From positions 157,166 to 221,165 of the forward strand of contig JALQPE010000317.1 of the NCBI GenBank assembly GCA_030407315.1: DNA of 64,000 bases, in the 5' to 3' direction. This DNA comes from Asparagopsis taxiformis (Eukaryota > Rhodophyta > Florideophyceae > Bonnemaisoniales > Bonnemaisoniaceae). Shown piece after piece: positions 41,876 to 51,280 of this stretch. The notes beneath the pieces were generated by a model. The model searched no databases. It saw only the letters and a list, made by a program, of their open reading frames with translations, and was not told the origin of the DNA. A program made the position numbers and the translations under genes. How positions within the stretch are numbered: position 1 is the stretch's first letter; the number at the start of each line of letters is the position of its first letter.

Positions 41876-42567
41876 CAGCCCCACCCCCACACGTGGACGT
41901 CCCGGCCACGCGAGGCCCGTCAGGACGCGCCTGAGACACGGGACCGTGGCGCCTTTTCGGGTACAACTGCGGACGAGGCAGTTGTCCCGAAAAATCTCGC
42001 TTAAACGTACGCGGCCCGGTTGGCCGATCGGTTGGCCACGGCGCCGGAGCGCACGCGTGCGCTCCGGCTCTTTCGTAATCATCGAGGCCCGCCCGTTGGC
42101 ATCGTTCGTTAATGCCTCGCGTAGGCGTTTCCTGCAATCGAATGCAGTGTCCAATTCCACCACGCGGGTGTGCTTCGATTCAGCGTGACACGCACGCAGG
42201 CCGTGGCCATTTCGTGAATCTGCCAGCGGGCATTACGACAACGGTCGTCCGAAGGTTATTTAAGCCGCGGCTTAACGTGATAGCGATCGTCGCTTACCCT
42301 TCCTCTCACCATCGTCATCCAGGCCGTTGCCTTTCCGTTCTTCATCGCCTCTTTCCCCCGCTGGGTACTCCTGGCTGCTTCCGTTCCCTACGTTCTCTTG
42401 TTCCGTCTCGCCCGTGTGGCTCTCGTCTTCGTCCTCGTTGCACTCCTCGTATTCGTCGCGTACGAACTAACCACGATGGTTACGACCCGTAGCACCGATA
42501 CCAACACTCCGCGGCCCGCCGGCTCTGCTGGAGGTGGAGCGAGGAACCCTTCGCAGGGCGCTCCCTC
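41876..42567 (+). pseudogene. 5' fragment of the antisense ORF region, copy B'
   Basis: The sequence is nearly the reverse complement of 62650-63334 in the complete element. It includes the stretch between LTR and start codon, with ATG at 42476 and the first codons MVTTRSTDTNTPRPAGSAGG. The match stops after GAPS at 42567, where TGTAGCAGG begins. The ORF is thus truncated after 31 codons, apparently by another insertion. Upstream of ATG the same frame would encode a hydrophobic stretch in both copies. Confidence 0.7.
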
Positions 42568-43743
42568 CTGTAGCAGGTAGAAAATCCGCTAGAGCGGCAA
42601 ACCACCCGACAGGTGTCCCGAGCCTCGGTAGAGGAAGCGGTAGAGCAGATGAACCTTATAGGTACCCGGCGGGTAGTCTCGAGAGAGAGAAGGGATCGCT
42701 ACCCGGAAGGGGTTGTGCGATTATAGCGCTCACGCGAGATGCGTATTAATGGAGCAAAATGACGTAATCCGTCGAGCTGTTGGCTAACCCTAAGGTTTTC
42801 CCGGAGAGGGGTTGAACAATAGGTATGCGAACACTGTTCCTGTGGGTCGTAATTCCACTTGAGTTTACGTTTCTCTAGAAACCGTGCCTACTGGCTATTC
42901 CAGTGGCAGTTTTATACTAAGGCTACTGTAAGCTAGGGTTAGTGGTTAGGAATAAATATCCAGTTATTGACCAACCAGAGCCCAGTTAACGGCACTCGCC
43001 TACCCGCGAGGTTATTGCCAGTTAGGCTTACATTGTAATGTACAGCTGGTTAGCTTAAGTTAGAAATTTGTCCCTTGTGGGGTCTTGGCCGGGGCCGATA
43101 GGCCCGGATAGGGTGTCTACAGCCTTGCGCTTGTCCTAATTACAGGAAACACGCCCAGTTGGCTGGTGCCTTGTGATTGGCACATCCCTTAGATGGGCAC
43201 CCAATAGGGAAGCGACACGACTCTGGTTGAGAGGACCGCCAGGCGGTATGACATGGCCCCCTCCTGAGAGGTTTGTCGTCCCGACAAAATTAGAAAAATT
43301 ACAATTTTGGGCTATGGCCGTTGCATTTTCTGCCTTCAGATTTTCCCGCGCCCGGCGCGTATTCGATAATTTCGTTTAGTCCATCCGACTCTTCCAGAAT
43401 TCCACCGACCGTTTCCCATCGGAATCAACACCTGTTGTAGGTTTCTTATCGATCCTACGCGAACGAGCGTACTCACCCCTTCGGTGTCCACAGTGTACGA
43501 AAATTCGTGTCCCTTCCGTCATCCCTCAAAGGGTTTTTGCATCCATCTGCACGATAATTTACCGCGTGTTCGCGTGAGCGGTGCCAACTCGAGGCTTTGA
43601 ATTCGTCATCCCGGCCAATCGCCTTGCGAATCCCATCCAGGGTCGTGTACCCCAACTCCCGTTGGAGATTTAAGCCAATAAGCTGTTCACTCATCCCGCT
43701 AAGGGTTTCCGCAACATCCTCTGTCGCCTCTACTGGCTTTAAG
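42568..43743. other. Non-coding; probable reversed LTR and leader of copy C
   Basis: No gene seen. The sequence starts with TG where copy B' is broken. Near 43250 it has ATGACA followed by TGGCCCCCTCC, the same CA plus polypyrimidine pattern as next to the other reversed LTRs. It then leads over about 490 bp to the start of copy C. A reversed LTR at roughly 42568-43250 is therefore likely but not proven, since no second copy is in the window. Confidence 0.35.
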
Positions 43744-46700
43744 ATGACCCCTCGTGCTCCGATTCAATTCGAGTCCTCAGAGGAGGAAGGGGAAGACATG
43801 GGCTCGCCCAACCGTCCAACCACGCGTTCAAGCGTTCGCCGCCCGACCACTCGTCACCAGGCATCATCTTCCCACACTGGGGTCACGCCAACGCCGGCTA
43901 AGTCCTCTTCGACTCCTGCGACTAGTGCGCCGATCGCCTCCGCGGCTCCACCGCAGACGCGAACTCGTTCGACTGCCGCCAAGGCTTCAGCTGAAGCAGC
44001 ATCGCCTTCTGGCAAGGTCGTCGGGACTCCTTCGCGCTCCGAGAAGTCGGTTCCTCCCGCTAGGGCAAGTGCACAAGGTGGCAACATCGGTCCGGCCGAA
44101 TCCCCTGCTCCCCCGTAGCCGTCCACACCCGTGGCTACCGCCAAGCCGTCATCAGCCAATCCGCCATCGCGTGAAGGCGAACCTGTTAAGGCCACCGGGC
44201 CGTCTCCAAAAGGAGCAGAGTCGGCCGCCGCCGAAGAGGTAATCGAAGTCCTTGCTGAAGGGGGCGCTATGCCTAAGCCATCGAGGCAGTCGGACGTTAG
44301 GCCTTCGCCAGATTCCCGGCCATCTGTGGCTCGTCCTTCCGCTCCTGCGGCTCATACCTCTTCTGGTCGTGACGCTTCTGCGAATCCTTACGAGGACTAT
44401 GGTCGCCGTAATCAGCAGATTTTGGCGGACGCTCGTAAGCGTAGGGAAGAAGAGTTGCGTCGCGAAGCCGCTCGCGCGGAAGCCGAAAAGGCAGAAGCCG
44501 AAAGGGCAGAAGCCGAAAGAGCTAATGCTCAGCTTGCCGAGTCGGCTGCAGACCCGTACGCCGCTTCTGGCGGAGTTACCCGGAGTGGGGCCGGTTCTAT
44601 TCCCGTTAATGCATCTGCAGGCGTGAGGCCGTCGGGCACCGCCCTAGTTGATCCTTACGCTGTTGCGTCCGCGCCAGCACCGGCTGTCCCATCGCATGAT
44701 ACCCCTCCTCGGGCGCCGAAGCCCACTGCCAATTGGCGTTTCACAGGGGAATTTTATCCAGCTAATGCTGACGAGCTCATGGTGTTTGATTCGCAAGCGT
44801 TGCCGTTCAGGCGTGAGCTGGCCGCTCCCTGGGAACACTACCCGTTCGCGCGACTCCCTCGTAGGGATTTTACCGACCGTCCGCGAAGCGAATTACGTCG
44901 CGATATGCTTCTGATGAGTTCCCTCCGGGGTCAAAGCCACCAAGTGCAAAATGAATGTTGGTCGGCGTATGCCCGTCTCCCTTCGAGTCGCCCGATGCGT
45001 CACTTCCGTGTTCCTCATACGCTTTGTAGCGACAGGACTTTCCTCCTTCATCCCGGGGATGCTCTTTACGTTGAACGTATGAACCGCCGTTTGTTCCAAG
45101 AGGAATCGTACCAAGGTACCGTAGAGGACTTGCCGATGATTCGGTCTCGCTGGTTCGCGTATCCCCCTCGTCCCGACACGGGTAACTATGAGCATCATAT
45201 GCGACTTCACGCTAGGGTGGCTTCCCGAATGATGGGGCGTCAAGTGACGGCGAATGACTATCGCGTATTCGCGCACCGTAATGGTAGCTCTGTTGAGCCA
45301 GTCACTAGACCCATGAGGGTATCAAGGGAAGCGCTGGACCCGTTATGGGATGATCCCATTTGGGAAGGGCAGTTATCTCCGCCGCTGTGTTTGCCTATCA
45401 CCGACCCTCCGTCGCTGGTGTACTTCCACCATTCCGCTCTTCGCGAGGCGCCCGCATGGCGGTTGAATAGACTCCGGTCGTACCTCGAGTTGGAGAGGGA
45501 TATCCTAATAGGAATCGAATTGGCTCGGATTGTCGAAACTCGGGGTTTCGTGCCGGTGATGGCAGAGGAACTCGTCAACAGAGTTAGTCGTACCTGGTAC
45601 GGTCTCTCGGAGGTGCCGCTGTCGGCCGTGGTCCCCCATAGCAGGAAGTTACCTGGCACTGTAGTGCGTCGCCTATTGAAGGTAGCCCTTGGGGGTGATG
45701 ACTATCCTCAGGAAATGGTTAGTACCAACATCACAGGAGTGGCACCGGAGAAGGTGGTTGTCTATACGACGGTGGACTTGCCGAAAAGGGCGTTACGTAT
45801 TAACGTTTTAAACCACCGAGAGGGTTCGACCGCGGAGCTGCCTCCTTATCGCAGGGATGGTGAATTCACCGAAGATGGTTATTACGGCTTGGAGCCTGAC
45901 AGTTACTCTGACGGCGATCCCGATTCTTACAAGTATCAGCCTGTTGGCGAGGCATTTGTGCCGCGTCCGTGGTGGAATTCCGAGATGGGAGGCCCGAGCG
46001 GTCGCTCTCCTTATGCAGGAAGGAGCTTTGCTCCTGTCGCTCCTCTACCACCCGGTGGTTCCAATGACTTGTATGAAAGTTCGGTCCCGATGGATACCAC
46101 GCCTACCGCGCCAGCCCCTCAGCCTATCGTTGCTCCGTCATCCCAGATGGGTCCTGCCGTAGAGGCGTTTCTAACATCTGACAAGGGCTCTGAGCCATCC
46201 GTAACCGGTGATGACGGTACTCCGCGTCAGCCTCCCGCTGTGAACATCCTACGTGGGGAGTTATCCGGTCGGGAGTTGATGTCACTCCCGGAGGTGCGGC
46301 GGTTAGCCAATGAGATTGGTGATGGTACGGTCACTTCCGTCTTCGTGTCGGCCAATGGCCGTTTCCTTGTGGATTCTGCGTTGGAGACGCTTGCGCTCAC
46401 GTGCGCCACGTTGGCCAATCGCTATACGCAGGGACGCGAGCAGCGTAATGCCGCCCGAGAGCGCCTCCGTGCGGAGCGAGGGCGACGCCGCGTGGCGGAT
46501 AAGGAGATAGAGGCCGCACGCCTGGAAGCCGCAGAGTTGCGTACCCGGATTGGGGAGTTGGAAGGCGAATTGGACGACGCTAGGCGTCTGCTGGAGCAAG
46601 CGGCTTCAGCCACGCACGATATTCCCGGAGACGTCTGTGTTCTCGGAAATGGACGCGGACGTCCACAACCTCTAGTACACCTAGTATTACTAGGCGGACG

Positions 46701-46767
46701 TCCATGTTCTCCAGTATTTTTGGATGTCCGCCTAGAGCCGGACGTCCATGTGGTCCAGTACGTCTAG
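43744..46767 (+). CDS. Retroelement-associated unknown ORF, copy C, one in-frame TAG
   Basis: From ATG 43744 there are 1007 sense positions with a single TAG at 44116-44118. The first 250 residues are disordered (Pro/Ser/Thr/Arg), with a Lys/Glu/Ala helix (RREAARAEAEKAEAERAEAE is a paraphrase of the repeat near 44460-44520). The conserved core follows: CSDRTFLLHPGDALYVERMN, VTANDYRVFAHR, a long helical part (YLELERDILIGIELARIVET), then FVPRPWWN. Near the end lies a predicted coiled coil (LRAERGRRRVADKEIEAARL). The last 50 residues fall in GGACGTCC repeat sequence and are probably not native. It has no Pol domains. It is homologous to copies D and B. Confidence 0.6.
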
Positions 46768-46860
46768 TATTACTAGGACGACATTCATTTTTTCTAGTAC
46801 CACGGATGTCCCCCTCGGGATGGACTTCCGCCATGTCTAGGTCCACCTAGGACGGGCGCC
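46640..46860. repeat. Cluster of GGACGTCC palindromes and CTAGTATTACTAG repeats
   Basis: GGACGTCC occurs at 46657-46664, 46696-46703 and 46740-46747. CTAGTATTACTAG, an almost perfect palindrome, occurs at 46681-46693 and 46764-46776. Related GGACGTCC sequence in the other arrangement recurs at about 48340, 48790 (one base different) and 49290. The cluster may be the terminal or subterminal repeat of an element inserted into copy C. Confidence 0.6.
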
Positions 46861-47631
46861 GGTTCAGAAATTCAAAAATTTCGAGCCCAGAAATTTCTGC
46901 CGCCGTGCTCGACATGGATGTCCGCATCCATCACGGCGACCACTCTATTTTTCCTTGTCGGTCGACTCCAATTTCGTCTTTAATTTTTTATCCTCTCGCT
47001 CACACCCCCTTCCAGTTGGTGCTCACCTCCCCCGTACTGTACCTCAAACACCCCCAATACCACTCTAGCACGCATTTTCAGCTACCTATCCCCGTTTCCA
47101 CGGTGCACACCTCCATTCCATACCTACTTTTCTGCTCTACCATACAGATTTCGTATAACCAGTCCTCATACTACCTCAGAATAGGGAAAAACACCCCCTA
47201 TATCCTCGACCATGCTCTCCCCCATCACCTTTCCAACGTATTGTTCTTCAATACCCTCTCTCCTCTACCTTCAACCCCTCTCCTTCGCCCTCTCCACAAA
47301 CTTCCCCTGCAGCTTACTCTTCGAAAACCTCTCACTCCCCATCCCGTACCCAACCTGCTCCACCCCTCCCTCCCTCAGCTGCTCCATGCCCCCACGCCAT
47401 CCACATCTTCGATACCGTATACAGCACCACCGCCGGCTCACGCTCCCGCTCCCCCGCCGTCTCCCCAGAAACCCCCCCGCTCTGAACCACATATGAACCC
47501 CCCACTTCGCACCCATCCTCTCACTCCCCTCCCTCCCCAAATACAATAACCCCCTTCTTCTCCATCACATCCCCACTCACCATAGCCAGAACAGACGCCA
47601 CCCCCCTTCCCGCCTCTTTTTCCTCACTTTC
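46861..47631. other. Pyrimidine-rich, apparently non-coding stretch
   Basis: The plus strand is strongly C/T-rich and the minus strand G-rich. ORFs on both strands are low complexity (Pro/Leu/Ser or Gly/Arg/Glu). No convincing gene was found. Confidence 0.35.
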
Positions 47632-47960
47632 CTAAAAACCCCTTCCTCTCGGCGCCTTCAACCGCACCCTCCTACGGCCCCACCTAAACACCTCCTCCAC
47701 TCTCACTACCCCAACACCCCGCAGCGTCTCCCCAATCCCCATAATATGCTCGTCGGCACTCCTCTCCGAATCACACTCCAATCTAAACCCGCACTCCGTA
47801 CATTTCCACCTCCCCCTGTACCATCCATAGATTCCATCCCCCCACAGAACACATCCTCATACCACAGAAGAATTTTCTTCCTCTCATACCTCATCCTTAA
47901 AACCTCCATCAGCTCCATGTAAATTTCGATGTAAATATTTTCTCCACTATGCAATCTCAA
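47632..47960 (-). pseudogene. Protein-like fragment with zinc ribbon, frame break at a G6 run
   Basis: Two frames look like one protein broken at a run of six G (plus-strand C at 47838-47843). The first reads LMEVLRMRYERKKILLWYED. The second, continuing, reads IYGWYRGRWKCTECGFRLEC and then GIGETLRGVGVVRVEEVF, and stops at 47632. The CxxC...C cysteines suggest a small zinc ribbon. It is probably a relic of a gene or mobile-element protein. Family unknown; support is moderate to low. Confidence 0.3.
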
Positions 47961-48639
47961 ACATGTACGAGCCTATGACTTTCCGCTTTGTCAACCCTGA
48001 ATATTGGTACTCATGTATTCATAAAATAGGGCCACCCACATCCCTATCCCGTTCTGCAAGCTTTACAAACCACCAGACGCATACTCCACAACTATACAAC
48101 AAACACTACTCGCTATTTCAGACGACGCGGTACACAAGTAGCGTAGTCTCAACCTTCCGTGCAGCCTTCCCTGATGCGTACAAGTGCGAAACACGTCTAG
48201 ACTACTACTACTACTACAATATAGTATATCAGAAGTGATTGCGGGAATTTTCGGCACAGGAGATGCTGGGTCACCAAATTGATTTTTCGGAAATTTTAGA
48301 ATTTCTGGGCTGGCCAGCAGTGCAATCGAGCTGGACATCCACCGGACGTCCATTTCAGGTTGGTCGTGAGAGAGTGGGGCGGGACCATGATGAAACAAGG
48401 ACCAAGACCTGTCCCTGGCGTATTGAGCCTGAAATCGACCCGTCGTGAGACGCGATTTTGGCTTACAGTTCGTGCTTATAGAAGCCAGTGATAGCCCCGA
48501 TCGGGGCGGCGGCCGGTTCCGGCTTACAGTTCGTGCTTACAGACGCCAGTGATAGCCCCCGATCGGGGCGGCGGCTCCGGTTCCTGGGGCCGTTGTGGCC
48601 AAATTAGACACCTTGATTAGAATTAAAATTTGGGCTATT

Positions 48640-48673
48640 CTCAAAAACATGCACATGTGAACATGTTTTTGAG
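48640..48673. repeat. Perfect hairpin, copy 1
   Basis: CTCAAAAACATG and CATGTTTTTGAG form a perfect 12-bp stem around a 10-nt loop CACATGTGAA. An identical copy lies at 49140-49173. Confidence 0.9.
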
Positions 48674-49139
48674 ATGGGGGTGTGCCGTACGGCACAATGG
48701 ACCGCCCAAATCGATGATTTTTTGCAATTTTTTTGTGCCCGAAATTTTAGAATTTCTGGGCTGGCCAGCAATGCATCTGAGCTGGACATCCGCCAGACGT
48801 CCATTTCAGGTTAGTCGTGTGCTGCCTACATCGACGCATTGCACAAACTAAGCAGGCGGGTTCACTACTAATAAAAAGTGCACGGAATATGAGTAACGTG
48901 ATGGGTGAGTAGTGTTTGTCGTGAAGGAATAAGGCGGGACCATGATGAAACAGGGAAAAAGATGTCACCCTAGCAGAACTTAGGCTTAAAGCCTGGAATC
49001 GAACCCTCGTAAGACGCGATTTTGGCTTACAGTTGGTGCTTACAGAAGCCAGTGATGGCCCCACTCGGGGCGGCGGCCGGTTCCTGGGGCCGTTGTGGCC
49101 AAATTAGACACCTTGATTTGAATTAAATTTTGGGCTATT

Positions 49140-49173
49140 CTCAAAAACATGCACATGTGAACATGTTTTTGAG
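49140..49173. repeat. Perfect hairpin, copy 2
   Basis: The same 12-bp stem and 10-nt loop as at 48640-48673, in the next direct-repeat copy. Confidence 0.9.
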
Positions 49174-49320
49174 ATGGGGGTGTGCCGTACGGCACAATCG
49201 ACCGCCCAAATCGATGTTTTTTGCAATGTTTTTTTGTGCCCGAAATTGTAGAATTTCTGGGCTGGCCAGCAATGCATCTGAGCTGGACATCCACCGGACG
49301 TCCATTTCAGGTTGATCGTG

Positions 49321-49588
49321 TATCGTGCACGTCCACACATTACCGGAAGCAAGTAGGCGATGAAGCACGTACAAACCCAATTGTTCTGCTATTTCTACCA
49401 TAGACCATCGAGTCTAGAGATGTGAGGGAATCGTCCTGGAAATCATGCTCCAACCCACGAGGGAATGGACAATCTAGTTTGAAAGCATGGAACGGAAGTA
49501 CATTATACTAGGTTCATAGATTGAAAGTGATAAAGGAGATGATTATATTCTCGATAATTGTTTACCAAAGTAGTAGTTGTTAAGCTAT
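49321..49588. other. AT-rich spacer
   Basis: No gene seen. This is the 3' flank of the interrupted dioxygenase-like gene. Confidence 0.35.
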
Positions 49589-50520
49589 CTAGCCGTCGGA
49601 AAATTGTTCTTCGTCTTCGTCCTCATCATATTCAGGATCTCCCGGCAGAATAGGCGTTATCGACAACCGTGGAGTTGATCTGCTCAAGATGAATTCTTCA
49701 CCCGGTGTGAGGGTTCTCTTCTTGGGAGCTTCTGTTGTCTTCATCCGCATGATTCCGAGCTGCCCTGTCTTCGGCCTACGATCTTTTTGACCGGGATGGG
49801 AACAACTGTCTTGTGGCGAACATTGACAGGTGCCGGTTGACTTTGCCTGGCAGACCGGCGCGGAGCATTGGGGATTACTTCTTCTTCGAATCCCAACCGC
49901 CTGATGAAACCAAACGAAACATTGTCGGGAATCGGATACGACGCATTCCTGAAATACGTGTGATACCTCGTTGTCGTGTGTGACACAACTCTGTCGACAT
50001 GCCCTGCCCCGGCATGTTGTACATGGCCGTGACCGATGAAGACTGAACGTGGCGGAACGATTAACTTCTTCAGCTTCATCGTCTTGGCGTACATATCTAA
50101 TTCCAGCGCTTTGGAAAAGACGTACTTGTGGGACCCTGGACACACCCAGATAGGGAATGGGTCATCTCCGTTGGCAATAACAAAGTAACCCGGAAGTTGA
50201 TCTTTGCGGTCGCGAGGAGGAACAGGGAAATCATTGTGTGGGACCTGCCGAGGACACCCCTTTCCCGTTATCAAAAACCGTCCCCCAGATGCCGGCATGA
50301 CAAGTTTTTCTCCCGGTAAACCGCACTCCTCCAGCCCTATCAGCCGGACAAGGATTCCCAACCACACATCCAGCAGGGCTCGCCGCGTCAAAAACTTGAA
50401 CCGGTCGATATGCGTCTCATCGTTCTCGGCATAGTCAACCAGGCAGTGGCGCGTAGACGTGAAGCGAGCCCTCCCCTCATTCCGGTTCTTCTCATCTGTT
50501 TCATCGTCCCCCGTATTGAC
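49589..50520 (-). pseudogene. Dioxygenase-like protein, 5' part removed by LTR insertion, frame break near its end
   Basis: Coming out of the LTR at 50520, a minus-strand frame runs to 49741 with DVWLGILVRLIGLEECGLPG and VPHNDFPVPP (an HxD pair). It continues with PGYFVIANGDDPFPIWVCPG, FIGHGHVQHAGAGH (distal His) and TRYHTYF (a possible 2-oxoglutarate-binding Arg). The HxD...H...R order fits the Fe(II)/2-oxoglutarate dioxygenase fold, but the family is not firmly identified. Near 49770 a second frame continues with a more natural ending (PKKRTLTPGEEFILSRSTPR; DPEYDEDEDEEQFSDG), stopping at 49589. The ORF reading on into the LTR past 50520 is an artefact. The missing N-terminus should lie beyond 63998. 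Confidence 0.55.
50516..50520. repeat. Target site duplication TTGAC, left
   Basis: TTGAC immediately precedes the 5' LTR and is repeated immediately after the 3' LTR at 63993-63997. Confidence 0.9.
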
Positions 50521-51181
50521 TGTAGTATACGTGGCAATTCCGAAATTGCAAATATTTACGTTTTTCCGCGGAATTCGAATCTCGGCGGACACGACCGGCG
50601 ACAGCAATGAACGAACATTGCTGGCGCATGCGCGCGCGCAACCTGCACACGTGTGCAACGAACGTATTGGCAACGGCCAACGGACCAACGGGTCCCTACG
50701 TGTGACCCACAAGGTCCCTTCCCATTCGGGGACGTTACGAGCAGTGTTTACACTGTAAAGCGATGCCATCGTGGCCATATAGGTATTGGCATCGTGCCGG
50801 GAGGGAAAGGGGAGAAGACAACGATCGAGCAACGGCTCTAGTCTACGACTGACTTCTACGTTTACGTTTACGTTTTGCCTAACGAGGCTTCGTCTCCGTC
50901 GAGCTGCGTACTCCCTACCCATCGCCGCACGTAAGGCTGATTGCGTGTAGTGCCTCCGGGCTTGGTCGAGAGCGCCTCCGGTGACGTACCACCTCGTGTG
51001 CTAACGTAATCCTCGCGTGGATTGTTGCGTCGTGACGCTCGTGTCTACTCGCTAACCACTCTACCTTCCTACCTAACAATACAGTCAAAACACCAGCGGG
51101 TGGACTGCTCGTTTCGTTTCGTTAAGGACAGCGTGTCCACTGGCTCGTACCAGCTACTTCTAGAACTAACGTGGTTCCACA
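50521..51181 (+). repeat. 5' LTR
   Basis: The LTR is 661 bp, TG..CA, nearly identical to 63335-63992. It contains CCATATAGGTATTGG as a TATA-like core promoter near 50775-50790 and repeated TTTACG units near 50860. Confidence 0.93.
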
Positions 51182-51182
51182 C

Positions 51183-51200
51183 TGGTCTCTCGACCTAGAA
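51183..51200 (+). other. Candidate primer-binding site
   Basis: TGGTCTCTCGACCTAGAA starts two bases after the LTR end. TGG complements the CCA end of a tRNA, as usual for a minus-strand primer site. I cannot name the tRNA. Confidence 0.55.
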
Positions 51201-51280
51201 GTTGCTACGAGCATAACGACAACCAACGAGGTTGAGCTCTTTTACGTTAACGAAAAGCTACGTGCTACAGACGACGGTCT

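Larger units (their letters stand above)
48240..49320. repeat. Complex direct repeats of about 450-500 bp, two and a half copies
   Basis: The segment AATTTCTGGGCTGGCCAGCA followed by GGACATCC and GGACGTCC-type sequence and TTTCAGGTT recurs near 48300, 48750 and 49250. GCGGGACCATGATGAAAC recurs at 48379 and 48935. GCTTACAGTT.GTGCTTA recurs three times. Between them a 34-nt hairpin is identical in two copies. One copy contains GGAATCGAACCC, the complement of a tRNA B-box, so a tRNA-derived SINE component is possible. Confidence 0.7.

Noticed and set aside
42398..42475. Hydrophobic leader (LARVALVFVLVALLVFVAY) as the real N-terminus of the accessory ORF
   Set aside because: It has no ATG in this frame and lies before the ATG in both copies. 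It is conserved because the two copies are closely related; a non-AUG start cannot be excluded but is not supported.
46905..47549. Plus-strand 214-codon Pro/Leu/Ser ORF
   Set aside because: It is low complexity caused by the C/T-rich strand bias; no domain or start context supports it.
48991..49006. A complete tRNA-derived SINE
   Set aside because: Only a B-box-like GGTTCGATTCC is clear on the minus strand; no convincing A-box or tail was found.
49741..50922. A 393-codon minus-strand ORF as one gene
   Set aside because: It runs through the LTR boundary at 50520/50521. Its first 134 codons are antisense LTR sequence (the same ORF start recurs at 63735), so the ORF is a chimera created by the insertion.
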